Origin: Pseudomonadota bacterium
GTDB lineage: Bacteria; Myxococcota_A; Polyangia; Polyangiales; JAFGIB01
Assembly: GCA_017881185.1 (NCBI GenBank)
Contig: JADGRE010000014.1
Span: 1 to 49,555, forward strand
DNA length: 49,555 bases
Reading direction: 5' to 3'
Within the stretch, counting starts at the first letter, position 1, and each line of letters opens with the position of its first letter. The position numbers were made by a program, and so were the translations under genes. The notes under the pieces are model-generated. The model made no database searches and was not told the DNA's origin. It was given only the letters and a program-made list of their open reading frames with translations. Below, in pieces: positions 11,688 to 19,586 of this stretch.

Positions 11688-12269
11688 ATGTCGCGCATCT
11701 CCGAGCCCAGCCAGAAGCCCGTCGTCGACGACGACCGGGCGCTGTTGCGTCGGGCTTCCGAGGGCGACGAGCAGGCGGTGCGCCAGCTGTACCGGGCGCA
11801 TTCGGCCAAGCTCCACCGCCACGCCGCGCGCATCCTCGGCTCGAGCGACCCCGACGTCGAAGACGTGGTCCAACAGGCATTCATCGCGGCGCTCGACGGC
11901 GCCTCCAGATTCGACGGGCGCTCCAGCGTGCAAACGTGGCTGTTCGGCATCGTCACGCGTCGCGCGCTCGACGCGGCACGCTCGCGCTTCCGTCGGCAGC
12001 GCTTCTCGCGCTTGGCCGAGTGGGTGGGCGTCGGCGGCGAATCCACTGCGGCTGCCGATCGCTCGTTCCACGCGGGTGACGAAGCCGAACAGGTGTTGGC
12101 CGGGCTCTCGCCGATGCAGCGCGTGGTGTTCGTGCTGCACGATGTCGAAGGCTACACCTTCGCCGAGATCTCGGGCCTGACCGACGTGGGCATCTCCACC
12201 TTGCACGGCCGCTTGCTCGCGGCGCGCAAGCGCATCGACGAGCTGCTGGCTGGGGGCGAAGATGCGTAG
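11688..12269 (+). CDS. ECF-type RNA polymerase sigma factor
   Basis: A 193-residue sigma-70 family factor of the extracytoplasmic function type. Region 2 spans about 20-95 (LLRRASEGDEQAVRQLY, DVEDVVQQAFIAAL, SVQTWLFGIVTRRALD), followed by a linker and region 4 at about 130-188 (LSPMQRVVFVLHDVEGYTFAEISG, then the recognition helix around VGISTLHGRLLAARKRI). There is no region 1.1 or 3. ATG 11688 has GAGGATCAC upstream. Its last 8 bases overlap the start of the FecR-like gene, so the two are translationally coupled, as is usual for a sigma factor and its regulator. Confidence 0.93.
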   Translation: MSRISEPSQKPVVDDDRALLRRASEGDEQAVRQLYRAHSAKLHRHAARILGSSDPDVEDVVQQAFIAALDGASRFDGRSSVQTWLFGIVTRRALDAARSRFRRQRFSRLAEWVGVGGESTAAADRSFHAGDEAEQVLAGLSPMQRVVFVLHDVEGYTFAEISGLTDVGISTLHGRLLAARKRIDELLAGGEDA

Positions 12270-13608
12270 GGTCATCCCCGACGTCATCACGCCTTCGCAG
12301 CACTTGGCTGCGGCGCTCAAGGACCAGCCGGCCGAGCTGGACGACTTGGTGCGCGCACGCATGGAGAAGAATCTCTTGGACGCGTGGCGCGCGCGCGGTG
12401 CGCTTTCGGTCGCGCTTTCGTCGCGCCCGTCACAGAGCCCGTCGCAACGTCCATCAGGACGTGCACAACGTAGCGTTGGAAGGCGCGCGCCCTCGCGTAC
12501 GGCTTGGATCGCGTCGCTGGCCCTGTCGGCGGCCGCGGGTCTGTTGCTCGGCTTGTACGTGCTGCGATCGCACGACGCGCAGACGTCGACCGCGCTCTCG
12601 CCCAACTTGGTCGCACACTTCGAGGTGGTGATCGACGACGGCGCGGTGCAGAGCGGCTACCTCAGCGAAGGTCAGATGCTCGAGAGCGGCAAGCACGGCC
12701 ACATCGAAGTGGGCTTGGCGCAGAGCCGGGTCGACATCTCGCCCGACAGCCGGGTGCGCTTCGAGCGTTTGTCGCGCGAGGAGCTGCGCTTGTCGCTGCT
12801 GACCGGTCGCGTCGAGGTGGCGTTCCATCCGGAGCACAAGGGCAAGGAGCACATGTCGATCGAGACGCGTGCGGCCCGCGTGCTGGTGGTGGGTACGCGC
12901 TTCAACGTGGAGGCCGACAACTCGGGCAACACCCTGGTCAGCGTGACCGAGGGCGTGGTGCAGGTGGTGCCGCGCCGTGGCGGTGAGCCGCGTTTCCTGC
13001 ATCCGGGCGAGCAGCTGCGGGTGCCCGCCGAGGCGCAAGACGATCGCGCGCGCGCGCTGCGCGAAGCGATCGAGCGGCGGCTGGCGAACCCGAACGCTGC
13101 CACGGCCGAAGACGTTGCCGACAGCGCGGAGGGTGCCAGCGCTGCGGATGCCGTGGCTGAAACGGCGACGGTCGAGCACGAGCCCAAGCACGGTGCGGCC
13201 AGCGATGAGCTGGCGCCCGAGCAGCGCCTGGAATCCGCGCGCAAGCTGCTCTTGCAGGGCAAGCACGCGGCAGCGCGCGAGCGCCTGCTGAAGTTGGCCC
13301 ACAGCACGCTGCCCACCGGCGATCGCGTCGAAGCACTGATGCTCATGGCCGAGTCGTTCACGGCGCAGGGGCAGATCCCGCGCGCGACCGATGCGTATCG
13401 CGAGGCCGTGCGCATCGCGCCGCGTCATCCGGCCGGCCACAACGCGCTGTTCGCGCTGGCCCGTTTGCTCGAACGCTACACCGAAGATCGCAGCGCGGCC
13501 GGTGCGGCCTACCGCGAGTACTTGCAGAAGGCGCCGTCGGGCGCGCTGGCGCTGCAGGCGCGGCAGGCGATGTGCCGCCTCGGCGATGCCACCAGCTGCA
13601 CCGACTGA
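12262..13608 (+). CDS. FecR-domain anti-sigma-like membrane protein with TPRs
   Basis: A 448-residue protein. The N-terminal cytoplasmic part (1-78) is followed by one membrane span (TAWIASLALSAAAGLLLGLYVL, about 79-100), a periplasmic FecR domain (about 115-260; motifs SRVRFERLSREELRLSLLTGRVEVAF and ARVLVVGTRFNVE), an acidic Ala-rich linker and TPR-like repeats (about 320-440). In this family FecR-type proteins sense a periplasmic cue and control the adjacent ECF factor. It overlaps the sigma gene by 8 nt. The cytoplasmic part lacks an obvious zinc anti-sigma HxxxCxxC motif. The envelope signal is unknown. Confidence 0.88.
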   Translation: MRRVIPDVITPSQHLAAALKDQPAELDDLVRARMEKNLLDAWRARGALSVALSSRPSQSPSQRPSGRAQRSVGRRAPSRTAWIASLALSAAAGLLLGLYVLRSHDAQTSTALSPNLVAHFEVVIDDGAVQSGYLSEGQMLESGKHGHIEVGLAQSRVDISPDSRVRFERLSREELRLSLLTGRVEVAFHPEHKGKEHMSIETRAARVLVVGTRFNVEADNSGNTLVSVTEGVVQVVPRRGGEPRFLHPGEQLRVPAEAQDDRARALREAIERRLANPNAATAEDVADSAEGASAADAVAETATVEHEPKHGAASDELAPEQRLESARKLLLQGKHAAARERLLKLAHSTLPTGDRVEALMLMAESFTAQGQIPRATDAYREAVRIAPRHPAGHNALFALARLLERYTEDRSAAGAAYREYLQKAPSGALALQARQAMCRLGDATSCTD

Positions 13609-13630
13609 CCGCATGTGATCTCGTGCGACC

Positions 13631-13693
13631 CGCGTGACCCGCGTGACCTCGCGTGATCTCGCGTGACCTCGCGTGATCTCGCGTGACCTCGCG
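13631..13693 (+). repeat. Decamer tandem repeat GCGTGA(C/T)CTC
   Basis: Six head-to-tail 10-bp units, the last five being near-perfect and alternating GCGTGACCTC and GCGTGATCTC, giving a 20-bp higher period. Degenerate units extend back to about 13614. It lies between the FecR-like gene and tmk and carries no gene. One helical turn per unit would place each unit on the same DNA face. Confidence 0.85.
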
Positions 13694-13785
13694 GCGGCGG
13701 CATCTCAGACCGTCATTACTTCGTGCGCCGGCCGGTGTAAGCTCGTGGGCCTTGGGCGCGCTGCGCGCGCCTGTGGGAGCGAAGC

Positions 13786-14433
13786 ATGCGCGAAGGTCTT
13801 CTGATCGTGCTCGAGGGTGTCGATGGTGCGGGTACCACGACCCACACCACGCGCTTGAGCGACACACTGCGCTCGCGCATTGCGGTGCGTGCCACGCGCG
13901 AGCCGACGGCTGGTCCGGTGGGTGCGCTCTTGCGACACGCGCTGACTGGGCGCCTGGTGACCCCAGGCGAGCTGACGGCGCGTGCGCCTGGCTGGACCAC
14001 CATGGCGCTGATGTTCGCCGCCGACCGCATGGATCACCTGGAGGTCGAGATCCTCCCGATGTTGCGCGAGGGCGTCAGTGTGTTCTGCGATCGCTACTAC
14101 CACTCGTCGGTTGCGTACCAGTCGCTGACGGCGGGTGGCGGCCACGACGCCATCGCCTGGATCCGCGAGCTCAATCGCCACGCGCGCCCGGCTGACCTCA
14201 CCCTGGTGCTCGACGTGCCCGCCAAGGTTGCGGCCGAACGGCGCCGGCGCCGCGGCGGTCGCGAGCTCTTCGACGACGAGCAGCTGCAAGCTCAACTCTG
14301 CGATTTCTACGCCCAACTCGAGCGGCACTTCCCAGGCGAGCGCATCGTGCACGTGAACGCCGATGGGCCGGTCGATGCCGTGGCAGCGCAGGTGCTCGGT
14401 CAGGTGGAGCGCTTGCTGGCCGAGCGCGGCTGA
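13786..14433 (+). CDS. tmk: Thymidylate kinase (dTMP kinase), variant P-loop
   Basis: A 215-residue P-loop nucleoside monophosphate kinase phosphorylating dTMP for DNA synthesis. Seen: LIVLEGVDGAGTTTH at residues 6-20, the TREPTAGPVG motif after it (dTMP-kinase family TREPGG), DRYYHSSVAYQ (about 105-115) and the LID-like basic run AAERRRRRGG (about 150). The usual GxxGxGK(S/T)T P-loop has Thr where the Lys should be (GAGTTT). The rest of the family signature is present, so I keep the name but mark the exchange. ATG 13786 is preceded by GGGAGCGAAGC, a good ribosome site. Monocistronic or leading into the lipoprotein gene 61 bp downstream. Confidence 0.88.
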   Translation: MREGLLIVLEGVDGAGTTTHTTRLSDTLRSRIAVRATREPTAGPVGALLRHALTGRLVTPGELTARAPGWTTMALMFAADRMDHLEVEILPMLREGVSVFCDRYYHSSVAYQSLTAGGGHDAIAWIRELNRHARPADLTLVLDVPAKVAAERRRRRGGRELFDDEQLQAQLCDFYAQLERHFPGERIVHVNADGPVDAVAAQVLGQVERLLAERG

Positions 14434-14459
14434 GCCCGGCTCGGGTGCCGCACGAAAAC

Positions 14460-14488
14460 TGGACCCTGCGCAGCCTTCACCGCATAAC
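14460..14488 (+). promoter_or_regulatory. Sigma-70-like promoter TGGACC-N17-CATAAC, leaderless
   Basis: A -35-like TGGACC (14460-14465) and -10-like CATAAC (14483-14488) are separated by 17 bp. The -10 ends 6 nt before ATG 14495, so transcription would begin at or next to the start codon. Confidence 0.4.
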
Positions 14489-14494
14489 TTCGGC

Positions 14495-15079
14495 ATGCGA
14501 CGGCTGCGCATTTGGCTCCTGGGTGGGCTCGTCCTCGGCAGCCTGGTTGCGCTGTGCGGGTGCGCCGGCAGCAGCGCGGAAGCCAAGCAGCCCGCCGCGG
14601 CGCATGCCGTACCGAAGGCTGTGGACGCCGGACCGGCACCCACGGCGCAGGCCGCGGCAGCCACGACGCCTGCAACCGGCGATGCGCTGGCCGTGGGCAC
14701 CAGCGCGGCCGTGCCTGGTTTGCCGGTCGAGCCTCCGCTGCCGCCCGAATTGAACGCCGGCGTCATTCCGCGCGCCACGCTCAACGCGGTGTTGTCGCAA
14801 GGGATTGGGCGCTTCCTGCGGTACGTGCGCGCCGAGCCGGATGTCATCAAAGGGCGCTTCGCGGGCTGGCGCATCACCAGCATGTTCGCCGACGTGCCGG
14901 ACATCCACGTTGAGGTGCTGCGCGCGGGTGACACCGTGCGCCGGGCCAATGGGCGGTCCATCGAGCACCCGGAAGACTTCAAGAGCGTGTGGGACAGCAT
15001 GGCGACGGCCAGCGAGCTCGTGCTGGACATCGAGCGCGCAGGCAGGCCGAGCAAGCTGCGCTACACGATCGCGCACTGA
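14495..15079 (+). CDS. PDZ-like (GspC-type) lipoprotein
   Basis: A 194-residue predicted lipoprotein: signal peptide RRLRIWLLGGLVLGSLVALCG with lipobox ending at Cys about 23, an Ala/Pro-rich linker to about 85, and a C-terminal domain (about 90-190). The latter (IGRFLRYVRAEPDVIKGRFAG, VLRAGDTVRRANGRSIEHPE, ELVLDIERAG) resembles the PDZ-like C-terminus of GspC-type proteins, where the helix-strand unit RAGDxVxxxNG is diagnostic. It may link envelope proteins. No other type II secretion gene is nearby. No ribosome site is visible, and the start follows a possible leaderless promoter. Confidence 0.75.
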   Translation: MRRLRIWLLGGLVLGSLVALCGCAGSSAEAKQPAAAHAVPKAVDAGPAPTAQAAAATTPATGDALAVGTSAAVPGLPVEPPLPPELNAGVIPRATLNAVLSQGIGRFLRYVRAEPDVIKGRFAGWRITSMFADVPDIHVEVLRAGDTVRRANGRSIEHPEDFKSVWDSMATASELVLDIERAGRPSKLRYTIAH

Positions 15080-15098
15080 ACGCGCAGTGTTCGCGTCC

Positions 15099-15134
15099 AG
15101 CGATACACCTGTTCGGTCAGGTGTATCGCTTTCC
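15099..15134. terminator. Hairpin terminator between convergent genes
   Basis: A perfect 13-bp stem (15099-15111 with 15118-15130) with a TTCGGT loop, 19 bp after the PDZ-like lipoprotein and 17 bp before the stop of the converging sctQ. On the plus strand it is followed by TTCC rather than a long T run, so termination efficiency is unclear; location and symmetry support a terminator, possibly two-way. Confidence 0.7.
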
Positions 15135-15146
15135 TGATGCACTCGT

Positions 15147-15422
15147 TCAGCCGGGCAGCAGGCGCAGGATTCGCACGCCGGTCTCGCCATCGACGTCGAC
15201 CAGCTCGCCTTCGGCGATGGCCCGGCCCGCAGCTCGCAGCGTGACGGCTTCGCCAATGCGTCGGCCGGTGCTGAGCACCTGCCCCGGACCGAGCAGCGAA
15301 AGCTCGCCGAGCGGGAGCGTAAAGCGGGCCAGCTCGGCGCACAGCTCGATCGGGGCGTCGGCGGGCAGGGCAGCGGTTGCGTGCTCGGTACGTTGCGGGT
15401 CCAGCAAGTGTCCTGTGGTCAT
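15147..15422 (-). CDS. Predicted internal translation product of sctQ (SctQ-C)
   Basis: In-frame ATG 15422 lies between the two SpoA domains of sctQ and is preceded by GAGGAG (15434-15429) with ideal 6-nt spacing. It would yield a 91-residue protein (MTTGHLLDPQ...) made only of the second SpoA domain. In YscQ and SpaO (established knowledge) such an internal start produces a short C-terminal form needed for C-ring assembly. The full-length start has no comparable ribosome site, which makes this signal stand out. Confidence 0.6.
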   Translation of the reverse strand: MTTGHLLDPQRTEHATAALPADAPIELCAELARFTLPLGELSLLGPGQVLSTGRRIGEAVTLRAAGRAIAEGELVDVDGETGVRILRLLPG

Positions 15423-16274
15423 GGTTCGCTCCTCGTGCTGTGCATGGTGGGTCACCAGCAGGGTGTTGTCTGCCGCCTCGCAGCGCAGCTGAACGCCGCT
15501 GCCGGCGACGCGCAGCGCGATCTCGCCGCAAAAGCCGCTCGGCTCGCGCGCGAGCCCGCTGTGGTCGAGCAGCACCACGTCGCCGGCTGCGAGGATCGCG
15601 AGGTCGGTGAGCTCGAGCGTGGCGCGGCCAGCTTCAGCGCAGAGCGTGAGCGGAACCGAATCGAGCCAGGCTGGTCGCGCCGCACCGGGCTGCGGTCGCA
15701 GTCGCTCCGCCGCCGACAGCGGCAGCAGCACGCGCAACGAAAGCTGATGGCGCGCGACCTGCAGCGCGGTCGGAACGACGAGCACCGAGCCTGAGCCGAG
15801 CGCATCGAGCAGCTCGTGCTTGCTGCGCAACACGGCGCGCAACACGAAGTCGCTGGTGCTACTGGCCAGCACCCGCGCAGCGAGGTACGCCAACACGCCG
15901 AGCGACAGGTCATCGAGGGGCTGCGCAACCTGCGCGAAACCTTGTTCCCCGTCACCGCCGAGGGTGAGGTCGACCAGGCGCGCGGCCTCGCTCGGTGCGC
16001 ACTCGATCACCAGCCTGTGCTCGGGGCCGCCCGCGGCCTGCTCGAGCAGCAAGCCAACCAGTGGCTCCTGCAGGCGCTCGAGCAACCCGGCGCTGCTGCA
16101 GGGCTCGGCAGCGCCGAGCTGCAGCTGTGGCGTTGCACCCAGCAATTGCGCGGCGCAGGCCTGGCCGTCGCGCAGTGCCAGCGCGGCGAGCCAGCGCAAC
16201 CACGCGTTCGCAGCGTGCACGTGCGCGACCTCGAGCTTCGGCCAGGCGTGCAGCGGGTAGGGGCGTGGACCCAT
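15147..16274 (-). CDS. sctQ: SctQ/FliM-FliN family type III secretion C-ring protein (orphan)
   Basis: A 375-residue protein with two SpoA (FliMN C-terminal) domains: about 205-275 (SVPLTLCAEAGRATLELTDLAILAAGDVVLLD) and about 305-375 (PIELCAELARFTLPLGELSLLGPGQVLSTGR, ending GELVDVDGETGVRILRLL). This two-SpoA layout and length match SctQ (YscQ/SpaO), which forms the cytoplasmic sorting platform of type III secretion; single-SpoA FliN is much shorter. The N-terminal 200 residues are divergent. No other secretion gene adjoins, but an SctU homologue lies at 44774. ATG 16274 is chosen by domain length; an earlier in-frame extension runs through the divergent kinase gene. An internal ATG (15422) with a strong ribosome site is described separately. 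Confidence 0.8.
   Translation of the reverse strand: MGPRPYPLHAWPKLEVAHVHAANAWLRWLAALALRDGQACAAQLLGATPQLQLGAAEPCSSAGLLERLQEPLVGLLLEQAAGGPEHRLVIECAPSEAARLVDLTLGGDGEQGFAQVAQPLDDLSLGVLAYLAARVLASSTSDFVLRAVLRSKHELLDALGSGSVLVVPTALQVARHQLSLRVLLPLSAAERLRPQPGAARPAWLDSVPLTLCAEAGRATLELTDLAILAAGDVVLLDHSGLAREPSGFCGEIALRVAGSGVQLRCEAADNTLLVTHHAQHEERTMTTGHLLDPQRTEHATAALPADAPIELCAELARFTLPLGELSLLGPGQVLSTGRRIGEAVTLRAAGRAIAEGELVDVDGETGVRILRLLPG
15429..15434 (-). promoter_or_regulatory. Internal Shine-Dalgarno GAGGAG in sctQ
   Basis: A strong ribosome-binding site inside the sctQ coding region, 6 nt from an in-frame ATG. It is the sequence basis for the predicted short product. Confidence 0.6.
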
Positions 16275-16394
16275 GGCGGCGGGCGGACCATAGCGCGCGC
16301 CGGAATGCAGGGCACGGCCGGATGGCGCACAAAAAGCGGCGCTGCCCCCTCGCATCGGGCGCGGATCAGGGTCTTCTTTGGTATTGTCTTCGGC

Positions 16395-17495
16395 GTGGCA
16401 GATCCCCTCATCGGCAAGAAGGTCGACAACGGGGAGTACATCATCACCGAACGCATCGGCTCGGGGGGCATGGGCTCGGTGTACAAAGCCGAGCAGCCCA
16501 GCATGAATCGGTTGGTGGCGATCAAGGTGCTCCACTCGCGCTTTGCGACGCGCGACGATCTGGTAGCGCGCTTCCGCCGCGAGGCGCGCGCCATGAGTCA
16601 GCTGGCACACCCTAACACCGCCCGCGTGTACAAGTATGGCGAGCTCGACGACGGCGCGGTGTACTTCGTCATGGACTACCTCGAGGGACGCAACCTCGCG
16701 CACGAGGTGCGTGAGAACGGCCCGATGGAGCCGCAGCGCGCGCTCAACGTGATGGTGCAGGTGTGTGGTGCGCTGGAAGAGGCGCACCGCGCGGGCATCG
16801 TGCACCGCGATCTGAAGCCCGAGAACGTCTTCCTCACCAATCAGGGCGGCACGACCGACTTCCCCAAAGTGCTCGACTTCGGCCTCGCGAAGATGAGCGA
16901 GAAGCAGATGGGGCGCGGCTCCATGATGTTCACGCAGCAGGGCATGGTGTTCGGCACGCCCGAGTTCATGAGCCCGGAGCAAGCGCAGGGCGAGACCATC
17001 GATCGTCGCAGCGACATCTACTCGCTCGCGCTGATTCTCTACGAGCTGCTCACCGGCAAGTTGCCGTTCGATGCGAAGTCGCCGATCGACATCATGAAGG
17101 CGCACGTGAAGGACAAGCCCATCCCGCTTTCGGAGCGCGTGCCGGGCAAGACCTTCGCGCCCGAGCTGGACGCCACGATTGCCAGGGCGCTGGCCAAGAA
17201 GCCGGACGATCGCTACGACACCGCCGTGGACTTTGCCGAGGCGCTCAAGGGCTGCAGCCCGGAGGGCCTGCTCAGCACGGCGGCGAGGCGCGCGGTGCCG
17301 GCGTCGCAGCCAGCGCCGAGCAGCAAGCCAGCGGGCGCATCGCACCAGCCCGCGGGTGGCAGCTCCGTCGTGCAGAACGAATCCGACCCGCCGACGGTGC
17401 CCACCTCGCGCACGCCTACGCTTCTGCTCGGGCTGGCGATCGGTGTGGGCGTCGCGGTCGTGGGCTATTTCGCGCTCACGCTGCTGTCCAGGTAA
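16395..17495 (+). CDS. Eukaryotic-like Ser/Thr protein kinase, membrane-anchored
   Basis: A 366-residue kinase. Catalytic domain about 14-285: Gly loop GSGGMGSV, VAIK Lys (about 42), catalytic loop HRDLKPENV (about 137), DFGLAK, and GTPEFMSPEQ, all canonical, so it should be active. A Pro/Ser/Ala linker (about 290-335) leads to one C-terminal membrane span (TLLLGLAIGVGVAVVGYFALTLL), leaving only a few residues outside; the kinase is a cytoplasmic, tail-anchored enzyme without a sensor domain. GTG 16395 has no ribosome site, but TATTGT lies 7 nt upstream. It is divergent from sctQ across 120 bp, so co-regulation is possible. Confidence 0.93.
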   Translation: MADPLIGKKVDNGEYIITERIGSGGMGSVYKAEQPSMNRLVAIKVLHSRFATRDDLVARFRREARAMSQLAHPNTARVYKYGELDDGAVYFVMDYLEGRNLAHEVRENGPMEPQRALNVMVQVCGALEEAHRAGIVHRDLKPENVFLTNQGGTTDFPKVLDFGLAKMSEKQMGRGSMMFTQQGMVFGTPEFMSPEQAQGETIDRRSDIYSLALILYELLTGKLPFDAKSPIDIMKAHVKDKPIPLSERVPGKTFAPELDATIARALAKKPDDRYDTAVDFAEALKGCSPEGLLSTAARRAVPASQPAPSSKPAGASHQPAGGSSVVQNESDPPTVPTSRTPTLLLGLAIGVGVAVVGYFALTLLSR

Positions 17496-17678
17496 GCATC
17501 GCGGCACAGCGCGCAATGCGCCGTAATTTCAGCCAGTTTTCGTCCTGTGCTGCGAGCCTGGCCACACGCCTGCGCGGCTTGACGCTGGCGGTGCTTTCCT
17601 ACAACATGCGCGCCCAATCGCCGGTGCGCAGTCGAGCTTTGCGCCCGGGCACGCGTTGGACCTACAGCGTTCGTTCCG
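17496..17678 (+). promoter_or_regulatory. Upstream region of the cytochrome oxidase assembly operon
   Basis: This 183-bp gap holds a possible promoter TTGACG (17579-17584) and TACAAC (17600-17605) with a short 15-bp spacer. A second -10-like TACAGC (17663-17668) lies 10 nt before ATG 17679. No reading frame here looks coding. Confidence 0.3.
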
Positions 17679-18569
17679 ATGAGTACCGCATCCTTCCGCG
17701 CGACCACTGGCCTCGTGCCGACGTTCCGTGACCTCGTCGCGCTGACGAAGCCGCGTGTCACGTCGCTGGTGCTCGCCACGGCCGGCGCTGGCATGGCGCT
17801 CGCGCCCGGCGAGTTGCCGCGTTCGCGCGCAGTCATCATGCTGCTGGGCACCTTCTGCTGCGTGGCCTCGGCCAACGCGCTCAACTGCTTCATGGAGCGC
17901 GAGAGCGACAAGCTCATGCGCCGGACGCGCAGCCGGCCGCTGCCGGCCGGCAGGCTCGATCCCAGCCTGGCGCTCGGCTTCGGATTGCTCTTGGGCGCGC
18001 TGTCCATTCCCATGCTGGTGCTCGGCGTCAATGGTGTCACGGGTGGGCTCGGCGCGCTGGCGCTGCTCAGTTACGTCGCCGTCTACACGCCGATGAAGAC
18101 CATGTCGCCGCTGGCGCTGGTGGTGGGCGCCGTGCCCGGCGCGCTGCCGCCGCTCATGGGCTGGACGGCCGTGACCGGACACATCGGCGCGTTTGGCTTG
18201 GTGCTGTTTGCGATCTTGTTCTTGTGGCAGCTGCCGCACGTCATCGGCCTTGGGTCGTTTCGGCGCGAGGAGTACGTGGCGGCAGGCATCCGAGTGCTGC
18301 CCGCGGTGTACGGCGAGCGCTTCGTGAAGACGCACGCCGTGATCTGGACGCTCGTGTTGTGCGCAGTCAGCGCGCTGCCGAATATCATGGGTTGGGCCGG
18401 CAACGCTTATCTGGCTACGGCGGTGTTGCTCGGCCTGGGCTACCTCGCAGCGACCGTGCGTGGCTTCCGCAGCGCGCCGCTAGCAGGCTGGGGTCGCCAG
18501 GTGTTCGTCAGCTCGCTCTTCTATCTGCCGCTCTTGTTCCTGTCGATGATGCTCGACGGGCGCGTCTGA
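17679..18569 (+). CDS. ctaB: Protohaem IX farnesyltransferase (haem O synthase)
   Basis: A 296-residue polytopic UbiA-family prenyltransferase that farnesylates haem B to haem O for haem-copper oxidases. Seen: TKPRVTSLVLATAGAGM, the first Asp-rich motif NALNCFMERESDKLMRRTRSRPL (about 68-90, quoted in part NALNCFMERE/DKLMRRT) and around eight hydrophobic segments; the loop after YTPMKTMSP corresponds to the YTxxLKRxTP region but differs in detail. ATG 17679 follows no ribosome site. It begins a plus-strand operon with an ABC exporter, SCO and a DUF420 protein, the typical neighbourhood for cytochrome oxidase assembly. Also called cyoE. Confidence 0.93.
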   Translation: MSTASFRATTGLVPTFRDLVALTKPRVTSLVLATAGAGMALAPGELPRSRAVIMLLGTFCCVASANALNCFMERESDKLMRRTRSRPLPAGRLDPSLALGFGLLLGALSIPMLVLGVNGVTGGLGALALLSYVAVYTPMKTMSPLALVVGAVPGALPPLMGWTAVTGHIGAFGLVLFAILFLWQLPHVIGLGSFRREEYVAAGIRVLPAVYGERFVKTHAVIWTLVLCAVSALPNIMGWAGNAYLATAVLLGLGYLAATVRGFRSAPLAGWGRQVFVSSLFYLPLLFLSMMLDGRV

Positions 18570-18571
18570 CC

Positions 18572-19579
18572 ATGCCGGCCGCCGACGCCGCGACGCCTGC
18601 GCCTGTGGCAGCTGACGCGCCGCCCGCACATAGGGGCTCGGGCACGCCGCTCTTGACCCTGCGCGGGCTCAGCCACACCTATGCCGGGCGCAAGGTGCTG
18701 GACGGCCTCGGGTTCAGCGTGCAGCCCGGCGAGATCTTCGGCCTGCTCGGACCGAATGGCTGCGGGAAATCGACCACCCTGCGTGCGCTGGCCGGCCTGC
18801 TCGTGCCCGACGCTGGCGAGCTGCTGCTGGATGGCCAAGCGGTGGCGTTCGGCGGCCGCGCGCTGCGTAACCGCCTGGGCGTGGTGTTCCAGTCGCCGAG
18901 CCTCGACCAGCGCTTGTCCGTGCGCGAGAACCTCGAGTTGAGCGCGCAGCTGCAACGGCTGCCGCGCGAGCGCGCCGCGCAGAGCGTGAAGCACGCGCTC
19001 GAGCTCGCGCAGCTGGCCGACCGTGCGTACGAACGCGTGATGACGCTGTCCGGCGGCATGAAGCGCAGGCTCGAGCTCGCGCGCGCTCTATTGCACGAGC
19101 CACAGCTCTTGATGATGGACGAACCGACCACGGGTCTCGACGAGATCTCGTATCGTCGCAGCTGGGACGAGCTTGCGCGTTTGCGTGCCAGCCGCGGGCT
19201 GACCGTGCTCTTCACGACGCATCGCGCCGAGGAAGCCGCGCTGTGCGACCGCGTCGCCATCGTCGATCACGGCAAGCTCGTGGCCATCGACACGCCGCGT
19301 GCGCTGATCGAGCGCGTGTCGGGCGACGTGCTCAGTCTGGAAGCGAGCGACCCCGAGGGGTTGTGCGCCGAGCTGCAGCAACGCTTGTCGCTGCCGGCGC
19401 AAGTGGTCGACGGCCAGGTGTTGATCGAGCGCGAGCGTGGCCACGAGCTCATCCCGCGCATCATCGAGGCGTTGCCGGCCGGGCGTGTGCAGGCGCTGTC
19501 GATGCACCGGCCTACCCTGGCCGACGTCTTCGTGAAGCTCACCGGTCATGCGCTCGGCCGCGACCAGGAGGCGTCGTAA
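18572..19579 (+). CDS. ABC transporter ATP-binding protein (DrrA/CcmA-like)
   Basis: A 335-residue ATPase, 2 bp after ctaB. Nucleotide-binding domain about 27-245: Walker A GPNGCGKST, Q-loop VVFQSPSLDQRLSVREN, signature LSGGMKRRLELARAL, Walker B LLMMDEPTTGLD and switch His TTHR. The C-terminal 90 residues match the extra regulatory domain of DrrA-type exporters. It pairs with the permease encoded next. In oxidase gene clusters such a pair is thought to serve cofactor or copper-related maturation, but the substrate cannot be read from sequence. ATG 18572 is chosen since the reading frame upstream lies inside ctaB. Confidence 0.93.
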   Translation: MPAADAATPAPVAADAPPAHRGSGTPLLTLRGLSHTYAGRKVLDGLGFSVQPGEIFGLLGPNGCGKSTTLRALAGLLVPDAGELLLDGQAVAFGGRALRNRLGVVFQSPSLDQRLSVRENLELSAQLQRLPRERAAQSVKHALELAQLADRAYERVMTLSGGMKRRLELARALLHEPQLLMMDEPTTGLDEISYRRSWDELARLRASRGLTVLFTTHRAEEAALCDRVAIVDHGKLVAIDTPRALIERVSGDVLSLEASDPEGLCAELQQRLSLPAQVVDGQVLIERERGHELIPRIIEALPAGRVQALSMHRPTLADVFVKLTGHALGRDQEAS

Positions 19580-19586
19580 ACGCGCC

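Noticed and set aside
13614-13693. Possible CRISPR array
   Set aside because: Units are 10 bp head to tail with no spacers and no cas genes are present.
16275-17516. Upstream extension of the sctQ frame to 17516
   Set aside because: It is antisense to an intact Ser/Thr kinase with all catalytic motifs.
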